DNA of 42,199 nt from Bacillus sp. SG-1. GTDB taxonomy: Bacteria; Bacillota; Bacilli; Bacillales; Bacillaceae_B. Under the pieces are notes generated by a model. It ran no database searches and was not told the DNA's origin. It was given only the letters and a program-made list of their open reading frames with translations. Location: positions 1 through 42,199 of the forward strand of contig NZ_ABCF01000020.1 of the NCBI RefSeq assembly GCF_000181495.1, in the 5' to 3' direction. Shown in pieces: positions 1-7,412 of the stretch. Numbering within the stretch: position 1 is the first letter of the stretch; the number at the start of each line of letters is the position of its first letter. The translations under genes were made by a program, and so were the position numbers.

Positions 1-819
1 CTGTAAGTGGTGCCAAAATGTCGTTGGGGTAATCAACACACTTGGTGACCCATCAACAATTATACAGACATGGCCCTCGTATAAATGGGCTGCTGCAGTA
101 TCAGGCCTCTCTGTATACCTGACCATCGGGTATGGATTCCAATGCCTCCCCGAAATAAACTCTTCAAGGGTCTTTTCCCCCATTGGAAGGCCGTCGGTAT
201 CCACTTTTGATAAATCTTCTTTAATTCGTTCCACTAATTCCGGGTCAGCTATATCTTCTAAATAACAGACAACGATGTCTGTTTTGGACCTTCTGCCAAT
301 CTGTAAATATTCCATCCGTAATGAGCGGTCTCTGATTCTTCGGCGGGTTAAGGCCGTGTTGAACACAAGGGTTTCCACAAAACCATCCCGGGAGCCCCGT
401 ACAACCCTTTCCATGTCCGGCTCTTGAGGTCCCCTGACTGGATAGGTCCTTGCATCAATCAAGATAACTTTATCTATCCCATCCACAACGAGTGCTGTTG
501 GACCAGCCAACACCATGTCTACCACATTGTTCAAATCATCTGTTTCTTCCACTTCTACATAAGGAATATAGGTTTTCATCAGTTTTTGCAATGTATCCCC
601 ATCGAGCTGTTCCTCATCCAAGTCTGCCAGCAGCTTCATCAAGAAATGCATAATATCATCTTTGACAAAACCGTCAACAAGATACATCGCCATATTTCTT
701 CCGGCATAGAACAGATCCAGTTGTATGACGTCGAAACTTTTGTCCACAGCCAGCATATCTTTAAGGTAATCCGTATTTTCCTTAATTGAAGCAGAAACCG
801 GCTTTTTCTTATCTAACAC
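1..819 (-). CDS. GerA-family spore germination protein (3' end outside window)
   Basis: The reading frame is open from a GTG at 819 to the left edge (273 codons) and is therefore truncated at its C-terminus. The start is set by GAGGTGA about 8 nt upstream. The visible part is the soluble N-terminal region typical of the A subunit of GerA-type nutrient receptors and of SpoVAF. It includes DARTYPVRGPQEPDMERVVR, then RDGFVETLVFNTALTRRRI, and ends in IVDGSPSVLITPTTFWHH just before the expected membrane segments. Family knowledge: these proteins sit in the spore inner membrane and form germinant-responsive or germination-amplifying ion channels. The single N-terminal domain and the absence of visible gerB/gerC partners upstream on this strand would fit a SpoVAF-like member, but the operon partners lie outside the window. 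Family assignment is firm and the subfamily is open. Confidence 0.85.
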   Translation of the reverse strand, partial: MLDKKKPVSASIKENTDYLKDMLAVDKSFDVIQLDLFYAGRNMAMYLVDGFVKDDIMHFLMKLLADLDEEQLDGDTLQKLMKTYIPYVEVEETDDLNNVVDMVLAGPTALVVDGIDKVILIDARTYPVRGPQEPDMERVVRGSRDGFVETLVFNTALTRRRIRDRSLRMEYLQIGRRSKTDIVVCYLEDIADPELVERIKEDLSKVDTDGLPMGEKTLEEFISGRHWNPYPMVRYTERPDTAAAHLYEGHVCIIVDGSPSVLITPTTFWHHLQ

Positions 820-960
820 AAGTAGTTCACCTCATTCTGTAACAAAACTCGCCAACAGTGTCATGCCGCTTCCTTTCAGACTGAACCATTGACGGTTTTT
901 CCAACTAACTTAAACATATTTACCATCCTAGACACTGGCTGCTAAATTCATACATTATGA

Positions 961-989
961 ACATAATATTTTTGCCTGTCTCATAGAAT
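961..989 (+). promoter_or_regulatory. Candidate sigma-E type promoter of the 1030 gene
   Basis: CATAGAAT at 982-989 differs at one position from the sigma-E -10 consensus CATACAAT. ACATAAT at 961-967 is an imperfect -35 at a 14-nt spacing. The distance to the start codon is about 40 nt. The -35 match is weak, so this is a suggestion only. Confidence 0.3.
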
Positions 990-1029
990 GGCACTAAAAG
1001 GGACAAACCTGATTAAGTGGGTGAAGTAG

Positions 1030-1911
1030 ATGAAGGGGAAGTTATTAATACATATACTCTTAGGTTCGGCAGGCCTCTTTCTTACATGGTGGCTATTCAT
1101 GTGGGGGAATCCTCCTGCGAGGGAGAGCATCATTTTCTTTCCTTTGAATGAGACAGCACAATACAAATCAGCAAATACACTATTAACCCTCAATGATAAA
1201 AAGGTAAATGACTTTTATGAAGTGAATTGGAAGATATCTTCCGTGCTTGATCAAGACGCATATTTAAGACAGGATATAGGATTTCTTTATTTTAATGGAA
1301 GATTAAAGGCCAGGATGAGTGAATGGGAGCAAAATACAGACAGAATAGTCGAAGAGGAAACTGCCGAGGGAAAGGAGAGCAGTCTTCTGCAGGCAATTTC
1401 TTTTCATTATTCGGAAATTCATGAGGATGATGAAAATTATACAAGCGCACAAAGCATGTCAGAAGATGAATTGTATGTCATAGATTCGAATTTCAGTCCC
1501 CTAAGTTCATTTAGAAAGCCGGATACTTCTGCAGAAGCAGAGTGGAAATCGATCTTGGACAGAGTGACAAGCCAGCAGCTCCAGTACAACTGGGAGAGAG
1601 CAATGAAGGAATTTAATATTGACAGTGAAGGTTATCTGCAAATACCTTTGATTGATCTTCCTGAATACAGCAGCTCGCCTCCGGAAGGTCTGCAAGCTGA
1701 ACAATGGAATAGAATTGTGGGGAATTTATGGGAAGGGCTTTATAAAAACTATTTCCTTGGCATTAAAACAAATTCCGGAAAAATCGTGGACCCGACAGAC
1801 AGTTCTATGCCTCTTATCTTAATCGGGCCAAAAACCGGGAACTTGCTCGTCCTCCTGACGACAAAAGAGGGCGAGCCGGCATTGCTTCAGCAAAAATTCC
1901 CTGTTCAGTAA
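1030..1911 (+). CDS. Conserved hypothetical exported or membrane-anchored protein
   Basis: This 293-residue protein was not recognised. Residues 1-25 form one hydrophobic segment (LLIHILLGSAGLFLTWWLFMW) after a short basic N-terminus, so it is a signal peptide or membrane anchor with the bulk outside the cytoplasm. There is no lipobox. The rest is soluble and acidic, with a conserved-looking end (PLILIGPKTGNLLVLLTTKEG) and no recognisable catalytic motif. The start follows GGGTGAAG closely. It is convergent with gluP and the two stop regions overlap by 7 bp. A possible sigma-E promoter lies upstream and a germination gene diverges from it, which would suit a spore role. That is inference from context only. 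Confidence 0.7.
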   Translation: MKGKLLIHILLGSAGLFLTWWLFMWGNPPARESIIFFPLNETAQYKSANTLLTLNDKKVNDFYEVNWKISSVLDQDAYLRQDIGFLYFNGRLKARMSEWEQNTDRIVEEETAEGKESSLLQAISFHYSEIHEDDENYTSAQSMSEDELYVIDSNFSPLSSFRKPDTSAEAEWKSILDRVTSQQLQYNWERAMKEFNIDSEGYLQIPLIDLPEYSSSPPEGLQAEQWNRIVGNLWEGLYKNYFLGIKTNSGKIVDPTDSSMPLILIGPKTGNLLVLLTTKEGEPALLQQKFPVQ

Positions 1912-3440
1912 CCTTCCAGTTCATCATACAGGTCTTCGAATTGTTTATTATCTTTTTGAAGCCTGTAAGCTTTTTCAGCATGTTCCTTCGCTTGGCCTTC
2001 TTCTCCTCTCTCAACAAGGAGAACCGCTAAATTATAGTGCGCCTCGGGAAAATCCTCATCAAGGTCCAATGCCTCGTGAAGAAGCGTTTCCGCTTCGGCA
2101 TATTGCTCATTCTTAATCTTAACGATTGAATATAAGAAGTAAGTATGGGCGTTTCCCTTGTCCTCTTCAATCATTTCCTTAAGAATGGATGAGGCACCTT
2201 CCGTGTCTCCATCATTGAGCAGCTGCTGTGCTTCAGCGTTGTTGATTGAAGGGTCCGAAAATACAGGTCCATTTTGATACCCATAAAATAACAGTGCTGG
2301 TATGATAACCACGGCCAGTAACAGTGCTGCAAGCTGCATGACCATTCTTTTGGCCCTGGGTAAATGAACGATAGCTGCTGAGAGGGCCCCGCCTGCCAGT
2401 CCTCCGATATGCCCGGCATTGTCAATCCCCGGAATCGTGAACCCGAATGCAAGGTTGATTCCGATGACAACCAGGATATTAGTGCCCATCGTACGAAAGA
2501 AAATCTTCGGATGCGCAGTGCCAAAGTACAGCAGTGCTCCAAAACAACCGAAAATTGCTCCGCTGGCTCCCGCAGATAATGAATCGTTAAAAACAAAACT
2601 GGCCAGGGTGCCACTGAAACCTGCAAAGAGATAAATAAATAAAAATCTTGCGCTGCCGAATATCCTTTCAACTGCAGGACCTAAAAAGTATAGTGCAAAG
2701 GTATTCATCAACATATGAAGGAAACCGATATGGATCACAATCGGGGTAAAGAATCTCCACCACTCGCCATCGACTATTAACGGGTTATATTTCGCCCCAA
2801 ATCTGATTAAGTTCTCTGTATCCTGTGTTCCTCCAGCCATCTCCATAACGAAAAATACCAGCAGCTGCAGAGCAATGAATATATAGGTAAAAAACGGTTT
2901 TCCTCTTGTGAAAAGTGACTTTTCTTCGTTTGCCTTATTAGCTGCATAAGATAAGACACTTTCTTTTAAAGCATGAACTTCAATCTCTTCTGTATCTTCT
3001 TTCACTTCCCAGTTCTTCTCATCATTAAAAAGATCTGATACTTCCCTTGCCTCGTTTTCATAATCATTCCACGTGATAATGGATGACTGCACAGTTGTCT
3101 TAGACGCCTTTGGAAGCGTAACTGTTTCAGAAACCAACGTTTCATAATCATCAACTGGCGGATAAGCAGTTATATAGTAATTTCTAAGAAATAATTTGTT
3201 TTTCTTTAGGGCTCTTCGGATTTTTTCTCCATTAACAGCTGTTAAATGAACGTCCCGTTTCATCTTGCTGCCCCAATCAAGGTCCTGACGCAGAAGCCTG
3301 ATAACAGGTGCCTGCTTATTAGATGGATTTTCAAGCCAAAGCTGTTGTTGGTCTTGAGACATATTTATGATGCGAAACCCTTTTTCTACTATTAAATAGT
3401 GTGCGATTCTCCAGAATAAATAGTTAAGATTGGTATTCAA
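1905..3440 (-). CDS. gluP: Rhomboid intramembrane serine protease GluP with TPR tail
   Basis: This 511-residue protein matches the YqgP/GluP architecture. It has a cytosolic N-terminal domain (about 1-185), a rhomboid membrane core (about 186-375) and C-terminal TPR-like helices (about 385-511). The catalytic serine is S293 in GASGAIFG and the catalytic histidine is H344 in NAGHIGG; the dyad is therefore intact. The WWRFFTPIVIHIGFLHMLMN segment is the usual rhomboid loop and TM2 region. The start is a TTG supported by AGGAGA a few bases upstream. In B. subtilis this protease cleaves membrane substrates, including the magnesium transporter MgtE together with FtsH, and affects glucose export and cell division. 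It follows yqgO as in B. subtilis, but a strong hairpin separates the two. Confidence 0.95.
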   Translation of the reverse strand: MNTNLNYLFWRIAHYLIVEKGFRIINMSQDQQQLWLENPSNKQAPVIRLLRQDLDWGSKMKRDVHLTAVNGEKIRRALKKNKLFLRNYYITAYPPVDDYETLVSETVTLPKASKTTVQSSIITWNDYENEAREVSDLFNDEKNWEVKEDTEEIEVHALKESVLSYAANKANEEKSLFTRGKPFFTYIFIALQLLVFFVMEMAGGTQDTENLIRFGAKYNPLIVDGEWWRFFTPIVIHIGFLHMLMNTFALYFLGPAVERIFGSARFLFIYLFAGFSGTLASFVFNDSLSAGASGAIFGCFGALLYFGTAHPKIFFRTMGTNILVVIGINLAFGFTIPGIDNAGHIGGLAGGALSAAIVHLPRAKRMVMQLAALLLAVVIIPALLFYGYQNGPVFSDPSINNAEAQQLLNDGDTEGASSILKEMIEEDKGNAHTYFLYSIVKIKNEQYAEAETLLHEALDLDEDFPEAHYNLAVLLVERGEEGQAKEHAEKAYRLQKDNKQFEDLYDELEGY

Positions 3441-3545
3441 AAATTCTCCTCTGCCTTTTTTGATAATTTTGACTTTCTTCTACTAAATCACCAACCGGAT
3501 TAAAAGTAAAGGCATATGATTTTTGAAAGCCTTTTTTAACAAAAC

Positions 3546-3640
3546 AAAAAAGATGTTCTCCGAAAATAGATGGCCCATTGTTTCACAGACTACTAGCTGC
3601 CTGAGGACAGAACCCCTATTTATGTTGAACATCTTTCTTA
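3546..3640 (-). terminator. Layered hairpin with U-tract between yqgO and gluP
   Basis: Read on the minus strand, AAAGATGTTC (3636-3627) pairs perfectly with GAACATCTTT (3558-3549), and the right arm runs into a T-rich tract. Inside it, AAATAG (3621-3616) pairs with CTATTT (3569-3564). Inside that, CAGGC (3603-3599) pairs with GTCTG (3590-3586). An ordinary terminator would not enclose about 68 nt with two further nested stems, so this may be a structured RNA ending in a terminator. No known riboswitch class was recognised. Confidence 0.6.
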
Positions 3641-3647
3641 TTGCCTG

Positions 3648-3824
3648 TTAGCGAAATGCTGAATTCAGGAACTTCGAACGCAGCCATGGCAAGCTCATAG
3701 TCGCCCTGACCACCAGTCTCCGGATTGTAAAATTCCCAAGAATCACATTTAAAAGTTTATAGCGGTACTGGTAAAACACAGAAACAAAGCTGGCGATGAT
3801 GAGCCATTTAATAATTCCGTTCAT
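3648..3824 (-). CDS. yqgO: Small membrane protein YqgO
   Basis: This 58-codon gene starts at an ATG preceded by GAGGAGG at 9 nt, an excellent ribosome binding site. The product begins MNGIIKWLIIASFVSVFYQY, one hydrophobic segment. A basic tail follows (RYKLLNVILGNFTIRRLVVR, then a short WLRSKF-containing end), as expected for a small membrane protein with a positively charged cytoplasmic part. Size and position next to gluP match B. subtilis yqgO, whose function is unknown. It is followed by the hairpin at 3546-3640. Confidence 0.8.
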   Translation of the reverse strand: MNGIIKWLIIASFVSVFYQYRYKLLNVILGNFTIRRLVVRATMSLPWLRSKFLNSAFR

Positions 3825-4128
3825 AGTAATCAGCCTCCTCGTTCTATGTTGTGTACCTTCCTGAAATTTTATTCTTGGGTTTTATCACATTTAGTTCGCA
3901 CTTTTCATTCTTAATTATGTAGTTTGTTTCCACTACAGACATGATACTTTGAGAGGGTGGAAGCTGCAGAGGACGTTTCATTCAATCTAAGGATCACCCC
4001 GTTGTTGCAATCTGACCAATATGAATATAAAAAAAGATATTCGTTTGCATTAGCGTATTTATCAAGATGATGATTGTTAGTTCTTTTCTCAAACGGCGTT
4101 AAAGAGGACACTTTTCAACCGAAAAAAC
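3825..4128. other. Intergenic stretch without a supported gene
   Basis: This stretch lies between yqgO and the DUF92 gene. The only ORF, on the minus strand (3911-4111), has a GTG start, no Shine-Dalgarno sequence and an unfamiliar composition, and was not accepted. No strong hairpin was found. Confidence 0.5.
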
Positions 4129-4920
4129 TCATGCAATTATCTGCACAAAAACGGCCGCTGCTAAACCAGCCAGCAGACTGGCGGCAAAATTAACAAATTC
4201 ATTGTTCACGACATATGTCCCTTTTATTTTTTGGCACTTCGCTCGGCAGTGAACCGGTGCCTCTGTTACCAGCCCGCAGCGGGGACATTTATATTGCACT
4301 TGCAGCGTAGCACCAAGCAGAGTATCGATGAGACTCCCAGAAAATCCTGTGACGGCAATGATCACTCCACCCATCCAGCCTATATCCTTAAACACTCCAA
4401 CTGAAATAAAGGCGATTACTATAGCACCTGCAAAGCTGGCAAAGGTTCCAAGCAGTGAAACAGCTCCGGATGTGCCGCTCTCGACCCTTCTCCATGTCTT
4501 AATCGAAACAGGACTGACTTTGCTTAAAGGTCCTATTTCCGATGCCCAGGTATCTGCATTGGATGCAGCAAGTGAGGCGAACGCTCCCAGCAAGTAACTA
4601 ATGTCTTGTGTTGAACTGTACAATAGGGCAAAAACCATAGCACTTCCGCCATTGGCGAATACTTGCTGCCAGTCCCTCATTGAAGTCTTTGCCAGCTTTT
4701 GCTCTATTGCTGATTTTTCGCTGCTTTTGAATTTGGACCAGAAACTGGATGAGGCAAAAAAGACTCCCAGTACCAGCAGCCCCGGCCATCCGAAAGCCCA
4801 TGCGACCGCTGTTCCGGTCATTACAGCAGCTACACTTCCGCTGACACTTAAATTTTTCGTCTTCCATCCTGCTATGCTTACCAAAACAATTAACGAAAAA
4901 AGCAAAACAGGATCACTCAC
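4129..4920 (-). CDS. DUF92 family integral membrane protein
   Basis: This 263-residue protein has about six hydrophobic segments and the DUF92 hallmarks. These include a small-residue-rich N-terminal pair of helices (VSGSVAAVMTGTAVAWAFG), LAASNADTWASEIGPLS in the middle, VESGTSGAVSLLGT, and GFSGSLIDTLLGATLQ followed by a cysteine-containing loop (YKCPRCG and a later CRAKC). DUF92 includes the plant VTE6 phytyl-phosphate kinase and animal TMEM19. A prenyl or phytyl phosphate kinase-like role in the membrane is possible but unproven in Bacillus. The four-cysteine loop could bind a metal. Its ATG lies inside the end of the cyclo-ligase gene (8-bp overlap), so the two genes are translationally coupled. 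Confidence 0.9.
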   Translation of the reverse strand: MSDPVLLFSLIVLVSIAGWKTKNLSVSGSVAAVMTGTAVAWAFGWPGLLVLGVFFASSSFWSKFKSSEKSAIEQKLAKTSMRDWQQVFANGGSAMVFALLYSSTQDISYLLGAFASLAASNADTWASEIGPLSKVSPVSIKTWRRVESGTSGAVSLLGTFASFAGAIVIAFISVGVFKDIGWMGGVIIAVTGFSGSLIDTLLGATLQVQYKCPRCGLVTEAPVHCRAKCQKIKGTYVVNNEFVNFAASLLAGLAAAVFVQIIA

Positions 4921-5476
4921 ACTTCATTACAACTCCCTCACTGACTATTTTATCAACCGGAATATCAAATTCCTGGACAGGCACTTCTTCTACTAACTGT
5001 TCCTGAAATGCCAAGGAAAGAGTGCTTCCTTGGTAATTTACCAGAAACCGGTCATAGTAGCCTCCACCAAAGCCCAGTCTGTATCCTGAATTCATGAACG
5101 CCAGTCCCGGAACGATAACCAAATCGATATCAGCTGGATCTGCGAGGATGTTTTTCTCTGGTGCCGGCTCAAACAAGCCATAGAATACCTTTTCCAGTCC
5201 GGCAAATGAGTCCAAATAATAAAAATTAAGCTCTTTGTCCATCGGCACACACTTCGGGACCAGCATTCGTTTTCCTTCTTCCCAGCCTTTGCGGATGATC
5301 TGCCATGTATCTACTTCAGGAAAGTTCGAAACGGTAACGGCAATCGTTTCAGATCTTTTCCATTCTTCCGTCTCATACAAACGGCTGGCTATAAGATAAG
5401 ATTTATGTTCATAGACATGACGCTCAAGGGCAGACAGCAGAGCCTTCTGTTTCTTTCGCAATTCTTTCTTGTCCAT
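4913..5476 (-). CDS. yqgN: 5-formyltetrahydrofolate cyclo-ligase
   Basis: This 187-residue protein has the family's size and motifs. A basic N-terminal helix (KKELRKKQKALLSAL) is followed by an IAVTVSNFPEVDTW region, where folate-cyclo-ligase homologues have YXXFXXEVDT. The C-terminal nucleotide-binding loop is present as YRLGFGGGYYDRFL. The enzyme uses ATP to convert 5-formyl-THF to 5,10-methenyl-THF in cytosolic one-carbon metabolism. It sits immediately after rpmG as in B. subtilis, although a terminator follows rpmG. It overlaps the DUF92 gene at its 3' end. The start ATG has AGGAGCTGCC just upstream. Confidence 0.95.
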   Translation of the reverse strand: MDKKELRKKQKALLSALERHVYEHKSYLIASRLYETEEWKRSETIAVTVSNFPEVDTWQIIRKGWEEGKRMLVPKCVPMDKELNFYYLDSFAGLEKVFYGLFEPAPEKNILADPADIDLVIVPGLAFMNSGYRLGFGGGYYDRFLVNYQGSTLSLAFQEQLVEEVPVQEFDIPVDKIVSEGVVMKCE

Positions 5477-5510
5477 ATAGGCAGCTCCTCATTTTGTTAT
5501 TTTAAAGCAC

Positions 5511-5541
5511 AAAAAAAGCAGCAGGAAAAATCCCGGCTGCT
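5511..5541 (-). terminator. Rho-independent terminator of rpmG
   Basis: On the minus strand AGCAGC pairs with GCTGCT, the stem is extended by GGA/TCC after one mismatch, and seven T follow. It begins at the last base of the rpmG stop codon. Confidence 0.75.
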
Positions 5542-5690
5542 TACTTTGTTTCACGATGCACTGTAGTGCGTTTTTCTCTAGGGCAATATTTTTTTAGCTC
5601 TAAACGGTCTGGGTTGTTACGTTTGTTTTTTGTAGAAATATAGTTACGCTCACCGCAATCAGTGCAAGCTAAAGTAATGTTTACACGCAT
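5541..5690 (-). CDS. rpmG: 50S ribosomal protein L33
   Basis: The 49-residue product starts [20 protein letters not shown] and ends in HRETK, the L33 signature. The start has GGAGGG at 9 nt. The protein keeps the first zinc-knuckle pair (CTDC) but has a single cysteine in the second (KYCPREK). It is therefore intermediate between the zinc-binding (four-cysteine) and zinc-free L33 paralogues of Bacillus. This three-cysteine form is common in the genus and may not hold zinc. Zur-regulated L33 paralogues are known in Bacillus, but no Zur box was seen here. It lies upstream of yqgN, matching the B. subtilis order. Confidence 0.95.
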   Translation of the reverse strand: MRVNITLACTDCGERNYISTKNKRNNPDRLELKKYCPREKRTTVHRETK

Positions 5691-5748
5691 TGTTTATTTC
5701 CCTCCAAACTTAGCTATCTTCATCTGTTCATACGACTTTTCTATAATA

Positions 5749-6372
5749 TCACTTTTTCAGATGAAATGCTAGTCTGTTTTTAAAGTGTTTGTGTAAATTT
5801 CGTAAATCTTCTTTGGATTGTGCTTCAATCCCTATAACATGGCCCTGAATCTTCTGCTGGGGAGTGAATATCAGGTCAAAACAAACAACTGTCAGTGCAG
5901 CTTCTTTCAACAGAGGCTGGTAAGGAATTGACCCGGTCCTTAATGTTTCTTTCCAATGGTAAATTCCCTTATCGGAAAGCGGATAAACGGACCTTCTGAT
6001 CATACCGTTGCTGTTATTCACCTGGTAATCCACCAACGAATACTTAGTTGAAGAATAATGATAGACAGGATGGTTATCTGGTGAGATGAAGCTGATTCGA
6101 TCATTTCCATCATTTCTCCAATCCAGAAGGAAGAAAAGTTTCACCCTGCGATGGTGCCTCTTTTTGTTTTCTACTGAAAAACTGAGGATACTGCCCTCCG
6201 GAAGGACTTCCTCGTTAACCACAAAATTGAAATCCTTCCAATTCGAGAAGTTCGAAAGCTGCTTCGATTCAATTCTGTTATGATCTCCGGACCACGCAAA
6301 AATTTCATAATTAAAACTCGTGACAGGACTGCTATACGGTTGGGCATGTGATAAATTGGTTTTCATCTCCAT
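5749..6372 (-). CDS. Hypothetical protein, last gene of the DUF4912/GT4 cassette
   Basis: This protein of about 207 residues was not recognised. It has no signal peptide or membrane segment. The many alternating aromatic and polar residues suggest a beta-rich soluble fold (for example FNYEIFAWSGDHNRIES, FFLLDWRNDGNDRISF, LTVVCFDLIFTPQQK). The ATG at 6372 is chosen because AAAGGGTG lies 5 nt upstream and it falls just after the stop of the preceding gene. An ATG at 6390 would overlap that gene. The coupling to a sugar nucleotidyltransferase and a glycosyltransferase suggests a part in the same glycan-related process. That is inference from gene order. Confidence 0.7.
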   Translation of the reverse strand: MEMKTNLSHAQPYSSPVTSFNYEIFAWSGDHNRIESKQLSNFSNWKDFNFVVNEEVLPEGSILSFSVENKKRHHRRVKLFFLLDWRNDGNDRISFISPDNHPVYHYSSTKYSLVDYQVNNSNGMIRRSVYPLSDKGIYHWKETLRTGSIPYQPLLKEAALTVVCFDLIFTPQQKIQGHVIGIEAQSKEDLRNLHKHFKNRLAFHLKK

Positions 6373-6374
6373 CT

Positions 6375-7412
6375 CTACACCCTTTGCCATTGTTTTATTT
6401 TATTGAAATAATATCCGGCGAACTCCTTGGCAAGGTTTCTGCGCTCTGCTTTTGAGTAGATGATAAATCCATTGCTTGGCTTATCGATGATTCTGGTCCA
6501 CCCGCCAACACTATGGGAAATCAGGATCCCATCAAGATTTAAGACCGGTGCTTCTTTTTGTTCTTCCACCAGTTTACTGATAATCTGCTGTTTTTGGTGG
6601 TCAGGACATGCAACCATCATCCTGATCAGGTATTTAAGGGTGCTTTCAAAACCATCTTTAATGGAACCAACCTCTTCGATTGAATCCGCTCCTGCCTTCT
6701 CTTTCATTTTTCCGTTTAAGTAATCTTCCCTCGCAAGCTTATATTGTTCAGGATTCCCAATATCCCGCCAGTAATCTTCGGTTTCAAATACATAGATATT
6801 GTCCTGTTCCCTTATCATCCGGGGAAATACATCTCTACTGAAATCTATGTTGCCCTCGAATGGATACTTTCTCAGCAATTCAGGCTGAATGACATAGATT
6901 CCTGTATTGACTAATTTGCTGTTGATTTCCCCTGATTCAGGTTTTTCTGCAAATTCGATTAACCTTCCTTCCGAATCTGTTTTGCAAACCCCATAACCAC
7001 GTGGATCCTCCATCTCTTTCCCTACAATTGTTAACGGAGATCCCTTTAGCTGGTGAAACTCGATAGCGTCCCGTAAAGAAAGGGTAGTGAAAGCATCGCC
7101 ACTTATAACGACAAAAGGCTCATTGAGATAATGGCTGGACTCAAAAACTCCTCCAGCTGTACCGAGCGGGAAATCCTCATGAAAATATGTGATATCCACT
7201 CCGAATTCACTGCCGTCACCAAAGTACTCTGAAATTTTATCAGCTTTATAACAGGTTGTAATCATGATAGAGGTGATTCCATTTGCCTTTAGCAAAGCAA
7301 TATTGTACTCGAGGATGGGCTTATTCATGATCGTTACCATTGGCTTTGGTACTGTAAGGGTATACGGCTTTAAGCGCGTCCCTTTACCGCCTGCCAGGAT
7401 GACCCCTTTCAT
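6375..7412 (-). CDS. Sugar-phosphate nucleotidyltransferase with a phosphomannomutase domain IV-like tail
   Basis: Residues 1-235 are a complete nucleotidyltransferase. The signature loop is LAGGKGTRLKPYT, the conserved lysine motif is VPKPMVTIMN, the metal aspartate is in SGDAF (D106), and FAEKP and YWRDIGNPEQY follow. It should make an NDP-sugar from NTP and a hexose 1-phosphate. The base and sugar cannot be told from the sequence. Residues 268-343 do not form the hexapeptide repeats usual at this end. They resemble the last segment of guanylyltransferase/phosphomannomutase fusion proteins (CP..K..I...VEEQ, then DGILI, GGWTRIIDKPS, IYSKAE). The mutase catalytic domains between are missing. 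The ATG overlaps the stop of the upstream gene by 4 bp (ATGA), and the gene ends at the start of the next. Confidence 0.88.
   Translation of the reverse strand: MKGVILAGGKGTRLKPYTLTVPKPMVTIMNKPILEYNIALLKANGITSIMITTCYKADKISEYFGDGSEFGVDITYFHEDFPLGTAGGVFESSHYLNEPFVVISGDAFTTLSLRDAIEFHQLKGSPLTIVGKEMEDPRGYGVCKTDSEGRLIEFAEKPESGEINSKLVNTGIYVIQPELLRKYPFEGNIDFSRDVFPRMIREQDNIYVFETEDYWRDIGNPEQYKLAREDYLNGKMKEKAGADSIEEVGSIKDGFESTLKYLIRMMVACPDHQKQQIISKLVEEQKEAPVLNLDGILISHSVGGWTRIIDKPSNGFIIYSKAERRNLAKEFAGYYFNKIKQWQRV

Noticed and set aside
424-789. 121-codon plus-strand ORF at the left edge
   Set aside because: Antisense to the GerA-family gene, whose protein sequence is clearly recognisable.
3911-4111. 66-codon minus-strand ORF between yqgO and the DUF92 gene
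   Set aside because: GTG start without a Shine-Dalgarno sequence, unfamiliar composition and no link to neighbours; treated as noncoding.
5541-5690. L33 with a damaged zinc site as a novel variant
   Set aside because: The three-cysteine form is common in Bacillus L33 paralogues and is noted only in the gene entry.
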